Shown here piece after piece: positions 10,962-24,800 of a stretch of DNA of 64,000 nucleotides; the first letter of the stretch is position 1; each line of letters opens with the position of its first letter. The notes below the pieces were generated by a model. It searched no databases. It saw only the letters and a list, made by a program, of their open reading frames with translations, and was not told the origin of the DNA. Source of the DNA: Chondrilla cf. caribensis (lineage: Eukaryota; Porifera; Demospongiae; Chondrillida; Chondrillidae); the NCBI GenBank assembly GCA_964020155.1, contig OZ026570.1, positions 1,954,721 through 2,018,720 on the forward strand. Direction: 5' to 3'. Position numbers and translations under genes: made by a program.

Positions 10962-13762
10962 CTTGAGGCTGACGATGAGACTGTGTCTCCAAAGAGGCGG
11001 AAAATAGATTCTGAATCTGCGGCAAGCTTCATAACTTATGGTCCTAAGAAAGTCCAGGGAGGGGACCAAGTCACACTTTATGTTTACTGCATTGACCCCC
11101 ATGATAGCACATTCAATAATGTTGTCCCGAGTGCGGAGAAAGAAAAGGATTACACATCTTGGGGACATCCGAAGTGCTGTATGGTACCAGGTGGAGAAAA
11201 CATTGATATCTCTGTGACAGAGCAGACATCGGACATCCTTACCATAGATAAAGATGATAAGAATAAGAAAATTGATGCCAACTGGAGTGGATTTACATCT
11301 GTGGAATTTAAATTTGATGTTGGTAAACCTGAAGAATCATGCGAAGCAAAAGTTGTCTTGAATGTCTCTTGTGGAGGATCACATCTCACGGACATCAAAA
11401 TGACAAGCAATGTGAATCCAGCTCGTGATCATGGTATGTCTCTCATTTGTTTGTGCTAATTGCTTTGATAATATCATATGTATGAAATGTATACAGATAC
11501 TGAAATGGCATGTGATGTGAATCCAGCTGGTATGTTTTGTGCACTTTTTCATTCGTGCTGTTTGCCTTCAATACCCTGTTGATATAACAATCCCAACATG
11601 ACAGCAGCAAGTAATTTCATTCAGCAACACACAATGCACCGTCTCATGTTGTTGATGTTGGGATTGTTATACTCCCACCTTCCCTATCTTGTTTCAACTG
11701 TATGCGATATAATTATTATATGTATGATGGTCCACTACAATTAAATTTTTGCAATGCTTGCTATGCCATACACCCCTATATATCATATTGTCCAAAACTC
11801 TCACAGGATAGATATATTTTGCGAATTTCTCAACTAAGGTCAAATTCACGAAAATTTCCATTACGAAATCTAACGTGGATTGATATAAAATGGCTGCCAT
11901 TTTACGTCGGGCAATGTAAGATCAAAGGGCAACTGTCACTTGTTTGTGATTATAATTGACAAGAACTCGTAGTCGAAGCTAGCCAAAATGTCCAAGATAA
12001 TCAAGGATTACTTCAGGTCTCTTCATTCAGAAGTCAAAGGACATTGCCCAACTATCTCCCAAACCGCTGTTTAATCTGCTCGTAAGGTTAATAACAAACT
12101 TGTGAAAATTTCAAAAAGCGGGGGCCTTACCAAGGTGGAATATCAGAAATGCCAGAACGTTATCTCAACTATGATAATACTTAGCTATTTCGTTGCTTTA
12201 TATAATGCAAAAGTACCCTGGAAGTGCTAAACCAATGAACTTGCCATTCGCAAAAATGCAAGCAGTCCTGAATCAAGTGATTTGTGAAATTTATGTCTCA
12301 TTAAAACTTCAGACACTACAGAATATGCCCCAATTTCATCAGCCCATAAATGCATTATTATGACTAGAGCTCTGTAGAACACACTCGCTGTGCACCACAC
12401 ATATATATGTGCTGATAACACTGTTCTCAATTTAAAAAAGCATATGTATTCATGAAAGTATAATGGCTAGAATGGGTCGGGCTATGCAAGACTATACTTC
12501 GTCTTCGCAAAAAGCTTTAAATGATGGTTTTCATGTGCTTCCACTGTGTATGGGACAAACTAAAGGTAGTAAAAAATGTATTTATAATTTGTATTTTGAC
12601 GTCAGGTATGTATTGCTCAATAATAGATAAATACATAAATATATATACACGTATAATATATATGTGGCAGGATCTGAGAAAAGGGGTAATATTACACTAG
12701 CAATATTCCAAGTTAACCATACCTAGTTAAAACATGTATACTAGTCTAAAGAATACCGCTTGAAATTTCCGTACAGCTAATTTGGTTCCGAAGCACACGA
12801 AAGTATGTTACAGTAATCAAAACCATGTTTCTGAGAAATGGCGATTATAGGCTTACTTTCGAACATTCCGTATATCTTCTTCATAATAATTTGTGACATC
12901 ATCTGGGCTATATTATTTTATTTTTACTTATGCGTTAAATAAGAAAGTAAAGTATTTGAAATTCAGCCATGCCTGTCGACTAGCTATCTTTAGGTCATTA
13001 CAATAAATTCAGTCTAACAACAACGTTATTTTTCTTTGCACGCATACAAAGCGGTAACCGCATAACTGCTTATCAAATAAAATGGCGTATTTTCGATAAA
13101 CAATAAATCAGCCATAGCTCCAAAACACATGTTTGAATGGTCTCCGTGCTTTCAGGGAACATTCTACCAATCGTTTAGATTGGATGTATCGCAGGAAAAA
13201 AAATCGAAAAATTGCATGAAAACATGTTTTGACCCGTATCTCTGTTTACTCAACAGCACAATATTACCCCTTTTCTCAGATCCTACCACTTATAATATCT
13301 GATTATATGCATAATCGCAACAGTGAATTTATTTTATAATATTAAGTATGAAATTATAGTACGAAAGAGATGGCTACTTTCAGCTCTCAATTAGTAATTG
13401 GGCTTAACCTCTAACACCTAAACTTTGTCAAACATAATAACTTCAGCAGATGTTCTTATTAAACCTGAAAGAGATGCCCAAGTGCATGTGGTGGGAGGCA
13501 GGCCCATGAGTATTTTACTTGTATTACTTGTTTTCTGTTCAGTTGTATTGTCTCCAAGTGGAAATGAACCTTCAGCTGAAAATGCTCCAGATACTTCTGG
13601 TGCAGCTAATAGACCCGATCCAACACCAGTCAAGAAAACTGTGAGTTCACTTTGTTGATACATTTAATGTATACTTATCCATCTTAATTAAATTTCCAGT
13701 GTAAAGGGAATGAGTTCTTTGTGTGTGATGTGATGAGTGGAGTGTAACTGTGTATATATATA

Positions 13763-13806
<44 letters not shown>

Positions 13807-14903
13807 CTTATTCAATCGTTGGTTTTCAGCTAATATTTTTTTTAACCATTGCTTACCTTAGGACTATTGTGCTGGAAATCAGACAAAAGAAGGTACATGT
13901 TAATTATTGCCTTCAAATATGTATACACATACGCATGCAGAAAGTCGATTCACTGGTTTGAAAGTCTAGTTTATTATGGGCTAATGGCCTACCCAAGGGT
14001 TGGGCAACCCAGTGTGAAGTTGTTAGAGCATTTTGCAGTTGTTGGAATGGAAATTATTCTTCACTAATAATAATAATTATATTCTGTTTACCAACGAATT
14101 CACTGCACCTTATATACGTATAGCCACAATTGTTAAATCTTCTTCATACAAATCTGAATGACTATTTGCTGGTGCTAGCAAGTGGAGGATGAAAGAAGTA
14201 ACTGAAAATGAGGGCCAGCTCCCTTTTCCCATTCCACTAAATTTTTCATCCACCACAACTTCCAAATACCAATAATATAATATACAAGTATTAATATATA
14301 CTGGAATATCTAGTTAATCCACCAAACTCGCTAATCCTCCATAACTTTGTGGTGGATTAATGAGAATTGCTGTACTTCGTTCCCAATCACTGATCTTTTG
14401 GTAGCGTTCTGTACTGTAGCTTTTGATCAATGCACCAACAAACAAACAAACAAACTGGAATGATAATATCTGCAGCTACGGTATATGTAGCAATACAATC
14501 TTGATAGCATGCTAACCAATAATATACCTAGCTGGTCAGGGCAATGTGGGAGTTACATTTAATAATTTACATGGTTAATGATAATACTGATTGTGGTATT
14601 GAATTTATAATGATTATAGATACAAAACCAAGTAGGAAGGAATTAAAGAACATTGCAAAGGTTGTAAAAGATGTACCCAAACAACTAGCAAAGAGACTAG
14701 AGGTGTCACAGCATATTTTGAAACAAAGGAGCCCAAATCCAGGATTGACAGTCTTGTTACACTGGACGAAAAACTCTGACACTCCCACTAGGGAACATCT
14801 TTTAAGATGCGTGGAAGATATCCTGGGCACCAGAAATAAAGATGTAGCAAAACTGAGAGCTGGACTCAAAGTAAAGAAAAGATTAGTATTCCATGATCAG
14901 TGA
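10962..14903 (+). CDS. UPA-Death domain protein (5' end not found)
   Basis: Five exons join in phase to 336 residues plus stop: 10962-11433, 11497-11529 (33 nt), 13450-13640, 13862-13892 and 14620-14903. Exon 1 starts with a PKRRK basic patch and then a UPA-type domain. The order of landmarks matches UNC5-like UPA domains: VTLYVYCID, PGGENIDISV, WSGFTSVEFKF, CEAKVVLN. The last exon is a Death-fold domain (KELKNIAKVVKDVPKQLAKR, LLHWTKNSDTPTREHLL, VEDILG). UPA-Death pairs occur in UNC5, PIDD and ankyrins and mediate autoinhibition and adaptor binding in signalling. A ZU5 domain usually precedes UPA and may lie upstream, unseen. Exon 3 contains SILLVLLVFCSVVL, either a short hydrophobic segment or a 33-nt intron. 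It is convergent with the TRP channel gene. Confidence 0.68.
11271..12510. repeat. Direct repeat, copy 2 of the 1.24-kb unit
   Basis: Partner of 7339-8582. This copy lies in its native context, continuous with the complete UPA exon on its left, so it is probably the source copy. Confidence 0.9.
12664..13289. mobile_element. Non-autonomous DNA transposon with about 30-bp TIRs
   Basis: GTGGCAGGATCTGAGAAAAG... on the left and its inverted partner ending ...CTTTTCTCAGATCCTACCAC on the right match at all but one or two of about 30 positions. It spans 626 bp in an intron of the UPA-Death gene. No transposase ORF. Flanks are AT repeats, so a target duplication cannot be defined. Confidence 0.75.
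13753..13803. repeat. (TA)n microsatellite
   Basis: An intronic run of TA dinucleotides. Confidence 0.9.
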
Positions 14904-14907
14904 CCTA

Positions 14908-14913
14908 AATAAA
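14908..14913 (+). promoter_or_regulatory. Poly(A) signal AATAAA
   Basis: AATAAA five bases after the Death-exon stop (CCTAAATAAAGTGAG). The identical context is present after the copy-C pseudogene (61372) but absent from copy B. Confidence 0.5.
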
Positions 14914-15060
14914 GTGAGTTGTATCAATATTAGGGTAAACTGGTGTATTTGGGACAAATGTGTTGAACATTGTTAATGTTGAGCTATGTTTAAGTGTCTG
15001 TTGCTGATCAATCCCTATGTATGGAGACATGATTCACACAAATTCAACTCAAGAGTTGAA

Positions 15061-16029
15061 TATTGTACTGATTAAAAGTACTTTACTATGTTACACGCAC
15101 ACCATGCGCATGTAGTCCACTTTGTACTTGCAGACTACTTGCGAGTGCTCATATTGATTACAACTAATCTGCATCAAAGAATAAAACAATTATCACTAAT
15201 TTACACAATGGCAGGCACACCTTTTGACGAATGACAGAATCACATTTATCGCTCGAAGTGTGGAAATTGTAAACGAAACTTGTTAGAATTGTCATATGAA
15301 AATGAAAGAACCTCTATCCCTCTATTGGTGACAACAAATTGTAGGTCTACACATATTTCAAGAAGGCTTGAAAATATGGCAAATTGTATCTGTGGATTCG
15401 AAAGGAAGCAAAACCTCACACACTCTCAGTAAATGGACATTCCGATAGAAATCCAATTACTTCGAACAGACGCTTAATTGTATTAAATATGGAGTGTGGG
15501 TGATTGAATGTACTGATACGTAGCTGTGGGACTGTAGTGGATAGGGATTATATGTGATCTGTTCTTTCTTTGGCTGTTGTCATCCTCATTCGCTAAGTGT
15601 TAATGTGTCTTGCTAGAATTAATACCATTGTGAACATAGCTTGACTTTGATAGCGCTTGTTCATTGCAGTTCCATAAATCTGTTTGTACTTACATCTGTA
15701 CTTCATGCTAACATGATTCTATGTCCCTTAGTCTTTAGAGTTCCACCAGTGAACCAGTAATAATTTCATTTTGTTTTCAAGACATACGTATCTTTCATAT
15801 ACGATGCAGCTTTCTTTGAGTAATCACCCAGATTCACAAGTTTGAAGTGTTAGTTGCTGCGAGCACTCGTGCGAGAATTTGCCCCATGCAACATAACATT
15901 GAGTATTTGATCAGATTCTTGAGTTCTATGTTACTACAAGTACTCATGCGTGTACTTTTGAACCTCCCGTGCTTAGTCCGCATGTAGTTCGTAATTTTAT
16001 GGTAAAGTACTTCTAATCAGTACTGTATA
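15061..16029. mobile_element. Non-autonomous DNA transposon (about 970 bp)
   Basis: TATTGTACTGATTAAAAGTA on the left and TACTTCTAATCAGTACTGTATA on the right are inverted repeats with four or five mismatches in about 30 bp. Sub-terminal GCGCATGTAGTCC and GTCCGCATGTAG also pair. No ORF of transposase type. Confidence 0.65.
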
Positions 16030-16429
16030 AAACTATGGTGTCTCAAATTTTTCTTCACTACTCGATATGTGTCAAAGACTTTCATTTCACTTCTAACCTG
16101 GGACAATATTGAATTGCTCGATCAATTTATTATAGTATATTAGTGTTGTGCAGGTAATCAGATAGACATAGAATATTGGTACTATATATTGTTGCCGATA
16201 TTGGATTATGGGTTGAGTAATGACCTCTCTATGATTGGTGGTGATTTTTGTGTCTAGCAGTGTTCATATCTATACCTAGTAAAGAACTATAAATATTGTT
16301 CTGCGTTTGAATTGTAGTACATGTACATACGTATAATATCTATACATTTAATCAAGAATTGCTTCCAATTGATAACCACCGACAAAATAACAAAGTAATC
16401 AAATGCTAATATATATAATCAGCATGGTA

Positions 16430-16946
16430 TACCGTATAGCGGGAAATATTGGCGGATGTTTTAATTTGGCGGTTTGGCGGTTTTCAGGAAATCTGCCAAA
16501 TTTAAATACCGTCAAAATGTGTTCCAATTTACTGTATTGCGTAACGTCAATAAAATAGTATATACAACCACGGTATTTATGCAGTATCTACTATAAAGGA
16601 AAGACCAGTGCGTGAATGTAGCACACTTTCTAGAAAGAACAGAGCAAGTGAATGAACGCGTGAGGCAAGTTCTGATGCCTTACGAAAATGAGACGGTGGA
16701 AAAGAAACGCAGTGCTACTCGAGGTACGCTGATTATACCCCTGATCAGCAACAGAGCGAATAGGGAAGTACGCCACCAATAATGGTCTTGTTGGGCTACT
16801 AGGGACTTCCGAGTGCCTGAAACAATGACGAGAAGGGCCAAAACCGAATGTTTTTGGGCAAATCTGCCAAATTTAAAAACCACCAATAACTTTTTTGGGC
16901 AAATCTGCCAAATTTTGTACCCGCCAAATTTTCCCACTATACGGTA
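16430..16946. mobile_element. MITE with TACCGTATAGCGGGAAA ends
   Basis: The left end TACCGTATAGCGGGAAATAT and right end TTTTCCCACTATACGGTA are inverted repeats. The internal TTTGGCGG/CCGCCAAA motif is repeated and inverted. TA flanks both ends. About 517 bp, no transposase. Confidence 0.75.
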
Positions 16947-18059
16947 TATCTTCTCATACAACATGATTATTGGTTATATGGGATATCAGTAAATTTCTGC
17001 ATTAGTATAGAATATGTGTGCATTAATTGGTCTAGATCTTGTCCATCAGTATGTAACATTGTGATAATTGCACTTATGTACATATGCATGTGATCTTGGT
17101 TTGTGCCTATGTCAATATTGTAATATTTATAGCGTTTATACATATACCTGTGATAGTTTCTCCCCACACACTGCATGTATATGTACTCCACTAATTATAA
17201 ACTAATAACTAACTAAGTCTAACTGCATTACAATTATTAATGAATACTGTAGTAATACTGTATATTAATTATTTTTCTTGCAGGACTAGGTGGTCCGAAG
17301 GAAGAATATGTGGTTTAGTAGTTAATTTAATTGTGTGGAAAAACTGCAGTTTATAATTCCATACAGGATGTAGCATTATAATAGCTTACTATAAGTTAAT
17401 GTAATTCATAATTGACATAACTGAGCTTACGGCATTACTATATTTAACCTGTACAAATTATTGTATGTGACCACCTTATCACAAGCTAATTAATTATATT
17501 ATTATAAATAACGTTCGTACAGCATAACATTGTACTTAGGCAAGATACCATGCACACATTAAAATTGTCTAAACTCTTGCATGATATGCAACATGATCAG
17601 TGTATTTGAGCATGTTATAATTTGGCAGTTATGACTGATGGGCAGTAAATAAAAATTAGTAGGAAAGTATATTGTCTAAGTGTCAAATCAAAGAATGAAC
17701 GCACTCGCAACTTCTGTTTCTTCTTTGGCTAATTCAATAAGCATGACATCATAGTATATAATATAGTCATCCCAGCATCAGCAGATTGTACATATGTATG
17801 TATATTCCTCAACGTCTAACTGCATTACAATTATTAATGAATACTGTAGTAATACTGTATAATATGCAACAACAGACCTCGAGCCCATGACCATGACCAA
17901 CCATAATAATATGACTGTTATATACTATTATACCTAATACTAATTCTGGGAATGCTTATCAAGCTGTACTGTACTATAGTTACATACAGCTACTGCTATA
18001 TATACGCTACTGCTATATATAGGATGGTCGGTTGGTCTGTTGCTGAAAAATATTATTTA
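16947..18059. other. Intergenic, AT-rich
   Basis: Lies between the convergent Death and TRP genes. CTAACTGCATTACAATTATTAATGAATACTG occurs at 17219 and again at 17816, a local direct repeat. No gene seen. Confidence 0.5.
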
Positions 18060-18535
18060 TAGAGGTCTTTGGGGCATTTAATTTTCCTCGATGTCCTATA
18101 CAACAACAGACCTCCCATGGCCAACCATAAGATGACAAAACAAGGGGAAACTGGTAAGTCTGCCATAGCAGAACATGCCTGGAATGAACACCATTACCCC
18201 AACTGGGACAACACATCCACCCTGGATCAGGCCAAGGACAATTCCACCCTGCTTGTTAAAGAAGCCATGTACATTTCAGAGGCCAACACACTTCTCAACA
18301 GAGATCAGGGGACAACCATCGTAGATTGCTGGAAACCGGTACCACTATTGAAGTGACATTCATCATGACATCATCCCATGCGCAAACTTCAAACCCCGCC
18401 CCCTATATACAAACTTCTATTTAAGTAACTGTTTCTGTGTTTATTTGCATGTTCTGATGAAGGTTACAGTATAGTAGCCAAAACGTCAACTTTTTTCAAT
18501 TGTTTTGGTTGGAATTATGGATACTGACTTTACAA
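18060..18535 (+). pseudogene. 3' end of a Penelope-like element (GIY-YIG nuclease C-terminus)
   Basis: The open frame ending at 18356 contains the string typical of Penelope-like retroelement C-termini: GKSAIAEHAWNEHHYPNWD, LVKEAMYI, LLNRDQG and DCW. The downstream sequence TGATGAAGGTTACAGTATAGTAGCCAAAACGTC is also typical of the 3' region of such elements. Only about 95 codons remain. RT and the catalytic GIY-YIG motif are absent, so it is a 5'-truncated copy. Confidence 0.75.
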
Positions 18536-18870
18536 TTAACAACACCCAACCACGATCTTCCCTTCGCAAGTATAATAATTATATATGACTGTTATATATA
18601 ATATACGTACACTATACATAATACTAATTCTAGATATTACATTGTTGCATTAAATTAAATCAGATTGTCAAATCATTGAGAATCAGCAGAACTAACCATA
18701 CATTTTAATAATAAAGGGAGTTTCTATACATGTATAATAGGTATTATGAAAGAATGATAATATAATATAATATTGAAAACCTACCATAGTATATAGTGCT
18801 ATAATAATATTACGACATATTAAGATTAATTCAACGAATATGCATTCCAAACAGTTAGATCTAATAATTA

Positions 18871-21800
18871 TTAGATAAGACTTATGCAGTCTTCTGTGCC
18901 ATCAACTTCATCATCAGGTTCTTCATTATCCTCACCATCTTCAACAGCATGTTTGTCAGTGCTCCGATCACAATTATTAGGCAGCAACTTTTGAACATTC
19001 TCAGATAGGGTGGTAACTTTATCCAAAGTTTCAGTCATTTTTGTCCATGTGTTCACCATTTCAGCCGAATGAAAAAAATTCTCCATCTTTTCAGCCATGT
19101 CAGTCCATTTGTCCACCTTCTCAGCCAGATCAGAGAATTTGTCCAATTTTTCAGAGAGGTGAGTCAGTTTTGCAACCTGCTCATCAAGATTTCTGCATAA
19201 ACAGAGAAAATATGAGAAACAACAGTGAAAAATAGTATCATACTCTCCAACAGAATTGCCTCACTGAAATTTGAGATCATCATTTTGCACTTCCTCACTG
19301 AATAAACAGTGTGGAGATTCTGTGATGGACAATAATACAAATATTAGAAATAGAGTGGTGCATGTGGACAATAAGCAGCACACTCACCAATATACAAAAA
19401 TGGTTCATAAGATGTCTTCTTGTATGGCTGCACAATTAGTAGAATGTTAGTATTATAATTAATTTTGCAAATGCAATAATTTATGTATATTGTAATCAGC
19501 ATTTATTTTATATCAACCATTTGGCAGACATCCTCATAGCTGATTGAACTAGTTTACCGAAACACGCCGACGCATAATGTGTACTTTGAAATTACTGTGG
19601 GAGGTGATAACTACTAAGTTGAAACCACACTGTGGCATATGTACATATGTCTACATTTGGACATTATACATATCAAAAATAAACTCCAGACATAACCAGC
19701 ACTCATTGTCATAATATCAGGGAGCAAATTAGTGTTCACAAGTTACAGTAGAGATACTCGTCTGGTATGAAAGGAACAGAAATGTATGTACAGCCAAAAA
19801 TTATGTATATAAAGTGGATCACAAACCTCAGTGCTTGTACTCATTGCCAGAAACTCCTTGAAATCTGTTAGAAATTTAATAAGACCCTGCGGGAAGTTGT
19901 TTGGTAAGCGTTGCAACATGCTTTGGATACAGGGCCTATTCAAGCATTGTGTGAGGTACCCAGCTAATCTCCTGTAGGACTGTTCCAAATCACACGCTTT
20001 GAGGTAACGTCTAAAACAGTTTGGGATCCACCAGAACATTTTGCCCTTCATAAATCTAGCAACAATCCTAGCTCTAGCCATGGCAAATGTCCCTTCCACA
20101 TCAAGTTGCACTTTAGAATACGTATCATTCACTTGGGCAATCAGTATGTTGAGAAGAACAATAATCACAGTGAACAGGAAAAGCAGGTATAGGACAACAG
20201 AAAACCACCTACAAGGATGATAAAAGGGTTCCATGCATGAAAACATTACATTGGGAAAAAGTACCTGGTATTCAAGGTACTCACTGATATCCAATGTATT
20301 CTCCAGTGGTGTTATCAGAAGAGAAATAGTCCACAACACCCCCTGATTCAAGCAATATACGCACACCACTGAATATTACATGCCATGGATACCTGGTAGG
20401 CAGGGGAAGACATCAATAAATTCCATAGAACATGCATCCACCACAACTCCATTATGATTCATCAACTGTAAGTAAAACCTCACTACTAGACTGACATTAC
20501 TTTGTTTCAGTCTATGTTCAGTCCGTTTGTTTCATATATAATAATATTAAAGAGGTGATCTTTGCAGACACACACCTTACTAAGTATGTACATCGGTTAG
20601 TTTAAAACATTCACAACTTGCACAATACATGGTCTCAGAGTATCTATAATGCCAATACTATTGTCAATATAAAATTTAGTCGTGTGTTCATACGTGACAT
20701 GGTGCTACAAACTATGCAAATCATTATATAGAAATCGCTATTATTGTCTGGCGTGTTACTATAGTTCATGTGAATTCCTTGGGTTAATTCCCATGACGGG
20801 AATTGTTACAATTTTATTGTGTAATAGTTGAACATTTGATGATGTTTAATTGATGTCAAATTTAATTTAAGTCAAATTTGTGAATTTTAATTCAGACATC
20901 ACTGGTCATACTGTAGATACAGTACACGTCACATGAAGCACATATGAAGACGTGGCCTTCCGCAATCGTAATACACTGTTGTTGGCGGAAGACCATATTA
21001 TATAAGGTGTATTGCAGAAAATACCGCAGCAAACTGCAAAAATAGCATTGAAAAGAAATTCTTCTCTGCCGTGATCTTTCTCTCGAGACTTTCCAAAGAA
21101 AATTGCTCGATGCAAAGTTCGTGGATGGCCTCATTATTCTCCGTCCTGAGCCTTCTTCCCGCAAAGGTAACTATGACTATTGCTAGTTGAAAAGTGTTTG
21201 TATAACCATTATTTGAATGATTCAAACTACAGTGTCACCCGCTTAATATACCGCCGGTTAATAGGCCAAACCATTTATTATGCCACAATTTTCTGGCACA
21301 AATTCATCAGTATGGTGAAAGTATATGCGTATTGTGCCAACCGCCAAATCCGCCATCTGCCATGTTTTTTTCGTTCCATTAGTACTTTCAGTATGCGTTA
21401 AGTAACACTTATTAGGCCAAAGCTTTCCAGTGATATTCGTTTTCAAGGAAAGATGACAAGCGAGCGAAGAACAGATTGTTTGTAGCCCAAAAGTAAGAAA
21501 TTGGTACACTTAAAGAAATCAATCAGAAGTATACCCAGGATGCAATCGTAGGGCATTTTTCACGTGAGTGTGCACTCAAGTTCGCTGGAAGAACAGTTGG
21601 AAAAATTCTAGAAAGAAAATCTGAATCCAACTTCTATGTTACCAGCTGAAGGCCAAATGAGCAAGGAAGTCAATATTTATAGAAGAACCTGCGATGTGGT
21701 TTCCAATGTCCATTACTAACGTGATGCTTATCAAGAAGACGAAGCAGTTTTCAGAGAGACTCAACTGTGAGGATTATTTGTTATGTCCTATTATGAAAAT

Positions 21801-24800
21801 ACAGGGGTTTCATGTGTTGTGTACCGTATACATTTCACTGGAATACTCCCGTTTATATGGTTATTGGTGACATGTAACAGCTGATCACAGTTCAAGGTAT
21901 ATACACTGAGAATAACCTTCAGAAATGTGACCTAGAAACCATGTTGAACAAACATGTTCGTTAAATTCTGTAATATACTCACGCCACCCCAAAATCATAA
22001 TTCGTACTTTTGAATGCATGATCACTCACAATGTTTCAAGTGGGAACACACTGACATCAGACACTAATCGTCCATCATCTTTAACAGTCACTCCTGACCT
22101 GAGTCCAAAGTAAAATGATCCCACGAAGACAAACAGAAAGATGCCATAGAGAACACTGAACTTGACAATGTCTGATTTGATAACCCTCAATATAATCCTA
22201 AGATAGATGCCAGTGACTCTGCAAGATAGACAATAGTGAAAGAGTTCAATGTTTTGATTGTACTGCAATGTGTCTATGAGAAAGTATATACATAACATGC
22301 TATTTGTCATCACAATTAAAAACATTAGCCATGTAGAATAAAATATCCATCATTGTACATTACTATATTATACTTATATGTCGAAAATAAATACGATGAA
22401 TGCATTTTTCAGCTGTCGGAAATCATGAAAAACATTAACATATTAAACCACTGTAGTCAGTATTGCAGTAGCAAAATAGTAAAGAAATTAGTAATGACGA
22501 TGATTATAACAATGTAGACCATATGATAGCCCTGCTCTAATATGTAGACGTATATAGTGGGATTTCCTTGAGACAAACACCCTAAAGACAGATTTTGAGC
22601 AATATTAATATTACTTTTGATTTGATGCAGTAGTGTACATATAGTTACATATCCTGATATTAAGAACATCTAATAACAAAAACTGCTTTTATGGTCCCTT
22701 ATAGTTCATCTTAATTAGATTCTAATGTAATTAGTCTAAAACAAAAATTCTCACCGATTTAATGCTAGATACTCTACAATGTGTAAAGAGTTAGCAAGAT
22801 AAGCCAAAGAAGCGAATATCCATTGGATTTGAGAAGCTGTAATGCAATGATGGCTTATATCTGTGACATTGCCCACAGGAAGAGCACAGTAGCCTACTCC
22901 AGTGGAAGCACACCAGGTTGTAGCAGCTCGAAATGGGATAATCGTGAAAGGCAGGATAACTCCCAGCAGCTGGAGGTAATTATAAAGATCCAGAAAGTAT
23001 CTTCTCTTGTATCTGAATAAAATCACATGGTTAAAAACACAGATCATTGCTCAACAAAATGATAAATAATGTGAAAGTGGAGCTTACATTATCATTTCAT
23101 GAATTTCATCCACGCCCTTCATCAAGAAGTAGAATAGGGAAACCACTTCCAAAACTAGCCGAAAATAGTCCAAGCTAGTTCTGTAGCAACCAGGGTTGTC
23201 AAGATCAGGTCGAGCAGCAATGATGAGAGCTGTAGTGAAGACCGTCATTCTTACAAGGAACCAAATGAAGGATAACCTGAGATAACAGTAAAAGATTATA
23301 GAATCAAAAGTATTTTCTGATAAAAACAGTGCTTTTTACATATTGTAATGATACAAGCAGTTAACAACTACAACACATGGCTTCCAGAAATTGGGTCAAA
23401 ATGCAGCCAACAACATTGGCCAGTGAATGCCTTTTCGGTCCATTCTGCAAATGATGTTAGCTACAAAATGAATTCTGGAATAACCCAATAACAGTAGGAA
23501 AATAAAACCATCTTACAAGCTGGAAATGTCCCTTTTTACAGTGTCCAAGTACCTATACTGTGACAAAATACCCAGCCAACTTCAAGAAACACTACACAGG
23601 TATATAGAACATGTCAGGATCAACTGTGCTATCAATAACACTAGGGTTTTCAACTTAAACCAGTTACAGTGCAATTGTGTTTGAAAAGTCACGTAGGTAT
23701 GATTAGCTATATAGTTGGGCTTTAAATGTCTTTCTATTAAATCTGAGCATGCAATTTAAAATCATGTAATTTTTCGGTGGCCAAGTTTGTAAATGTTACT
23801 GGGGTTGACATTTCATACCTGTACATAATTATTATTGCACCAACTTGCTATGGTGAATTCACCATTTCATGTTCGGATAACAAGTGTTACCCCTTATTAT
23901 TTTACATCACCATGAACAGATGAATCCCAACTTTTATTAGTCTAAGCATGCTTACTTACATAATGAGAGAGCCACTGCTTCTCAAATCTAAACTTTCTCT
24001 AGTAAATATTATGATCATACTGTAGTATTACACAGGTATCATAATATTATTGACTTATTTATTATACACATATTCCAGTCTATGACACCAAGTGCATGTT
24101 ATTCGGAAATCAGAGATCTACAGCAGAGTTTGGACATGGTTCTAAAGTCAGAGTACAATCAGCATCACATTCAGATTTTGTGGATTCATTCAGATTTAAG
24201 AGTGAAATTTAGGGTCAATGTCAGATTTTGCATCAGAAAAGTGTCCTTCTCAGCTACCATACTAGGTAATAGTCAAATACCTTTAAAAGTCTCCTCTTTA
24301 GAAACTTTGGCTAATGCAATCAATGAGTATATCGAATACAATGCATATATTCCATTATACACATATAAATGCATGGATTGCTATATCCAAATCAGATTCA
24401 TGTAATTCACACACATACAAATGAGTGACTACTCCTAATTCATTCTGTACATTAAACTCACATAAAGAGCCACTTTACAACTTTTTGCCACTTGCTTTCA
24501 ACCATAGCCATTATTGCTGGGTGCATTACTATGTGCTGGCACAATAAAAAAAAAACATTATATTAAATAAACATACATTGTGGGGATACCATTTGTGCAA
24601 TGCTTGCAATAGAAAAATGGTACATCAATGTGTGGATTAACGAATACTGTACTTGACTAAGGGTCAAAGTATCATACTATTATCTACTTGAAATCATTCC
24701 ATCTTTAATGAGTACTGCACTATAATTAATAACTTGTTAGTTTATGTCTCAGTCAAAGTAAAATATTGGATATACTGTGCATATCCATTTGATTTCAAAG

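Noticed and set aside
16680..16964. Minus-strand open frame of 94 codons
   Set aside because: Lies inside the MITE 16430-16946; composition reflects its inverted GGCGGTTT motifs.
18069..18356. A small host gene
   Set aside because: Motifs are those of Penelope-like element C-termini and the typical element 3' region follows.
21228..21430. Pogo-like element starting CAGTGTCACCCGCTTAATATACCGCC
   Set aside because: A plausible left end, but no matching right end was found, so it is not listed as an element.
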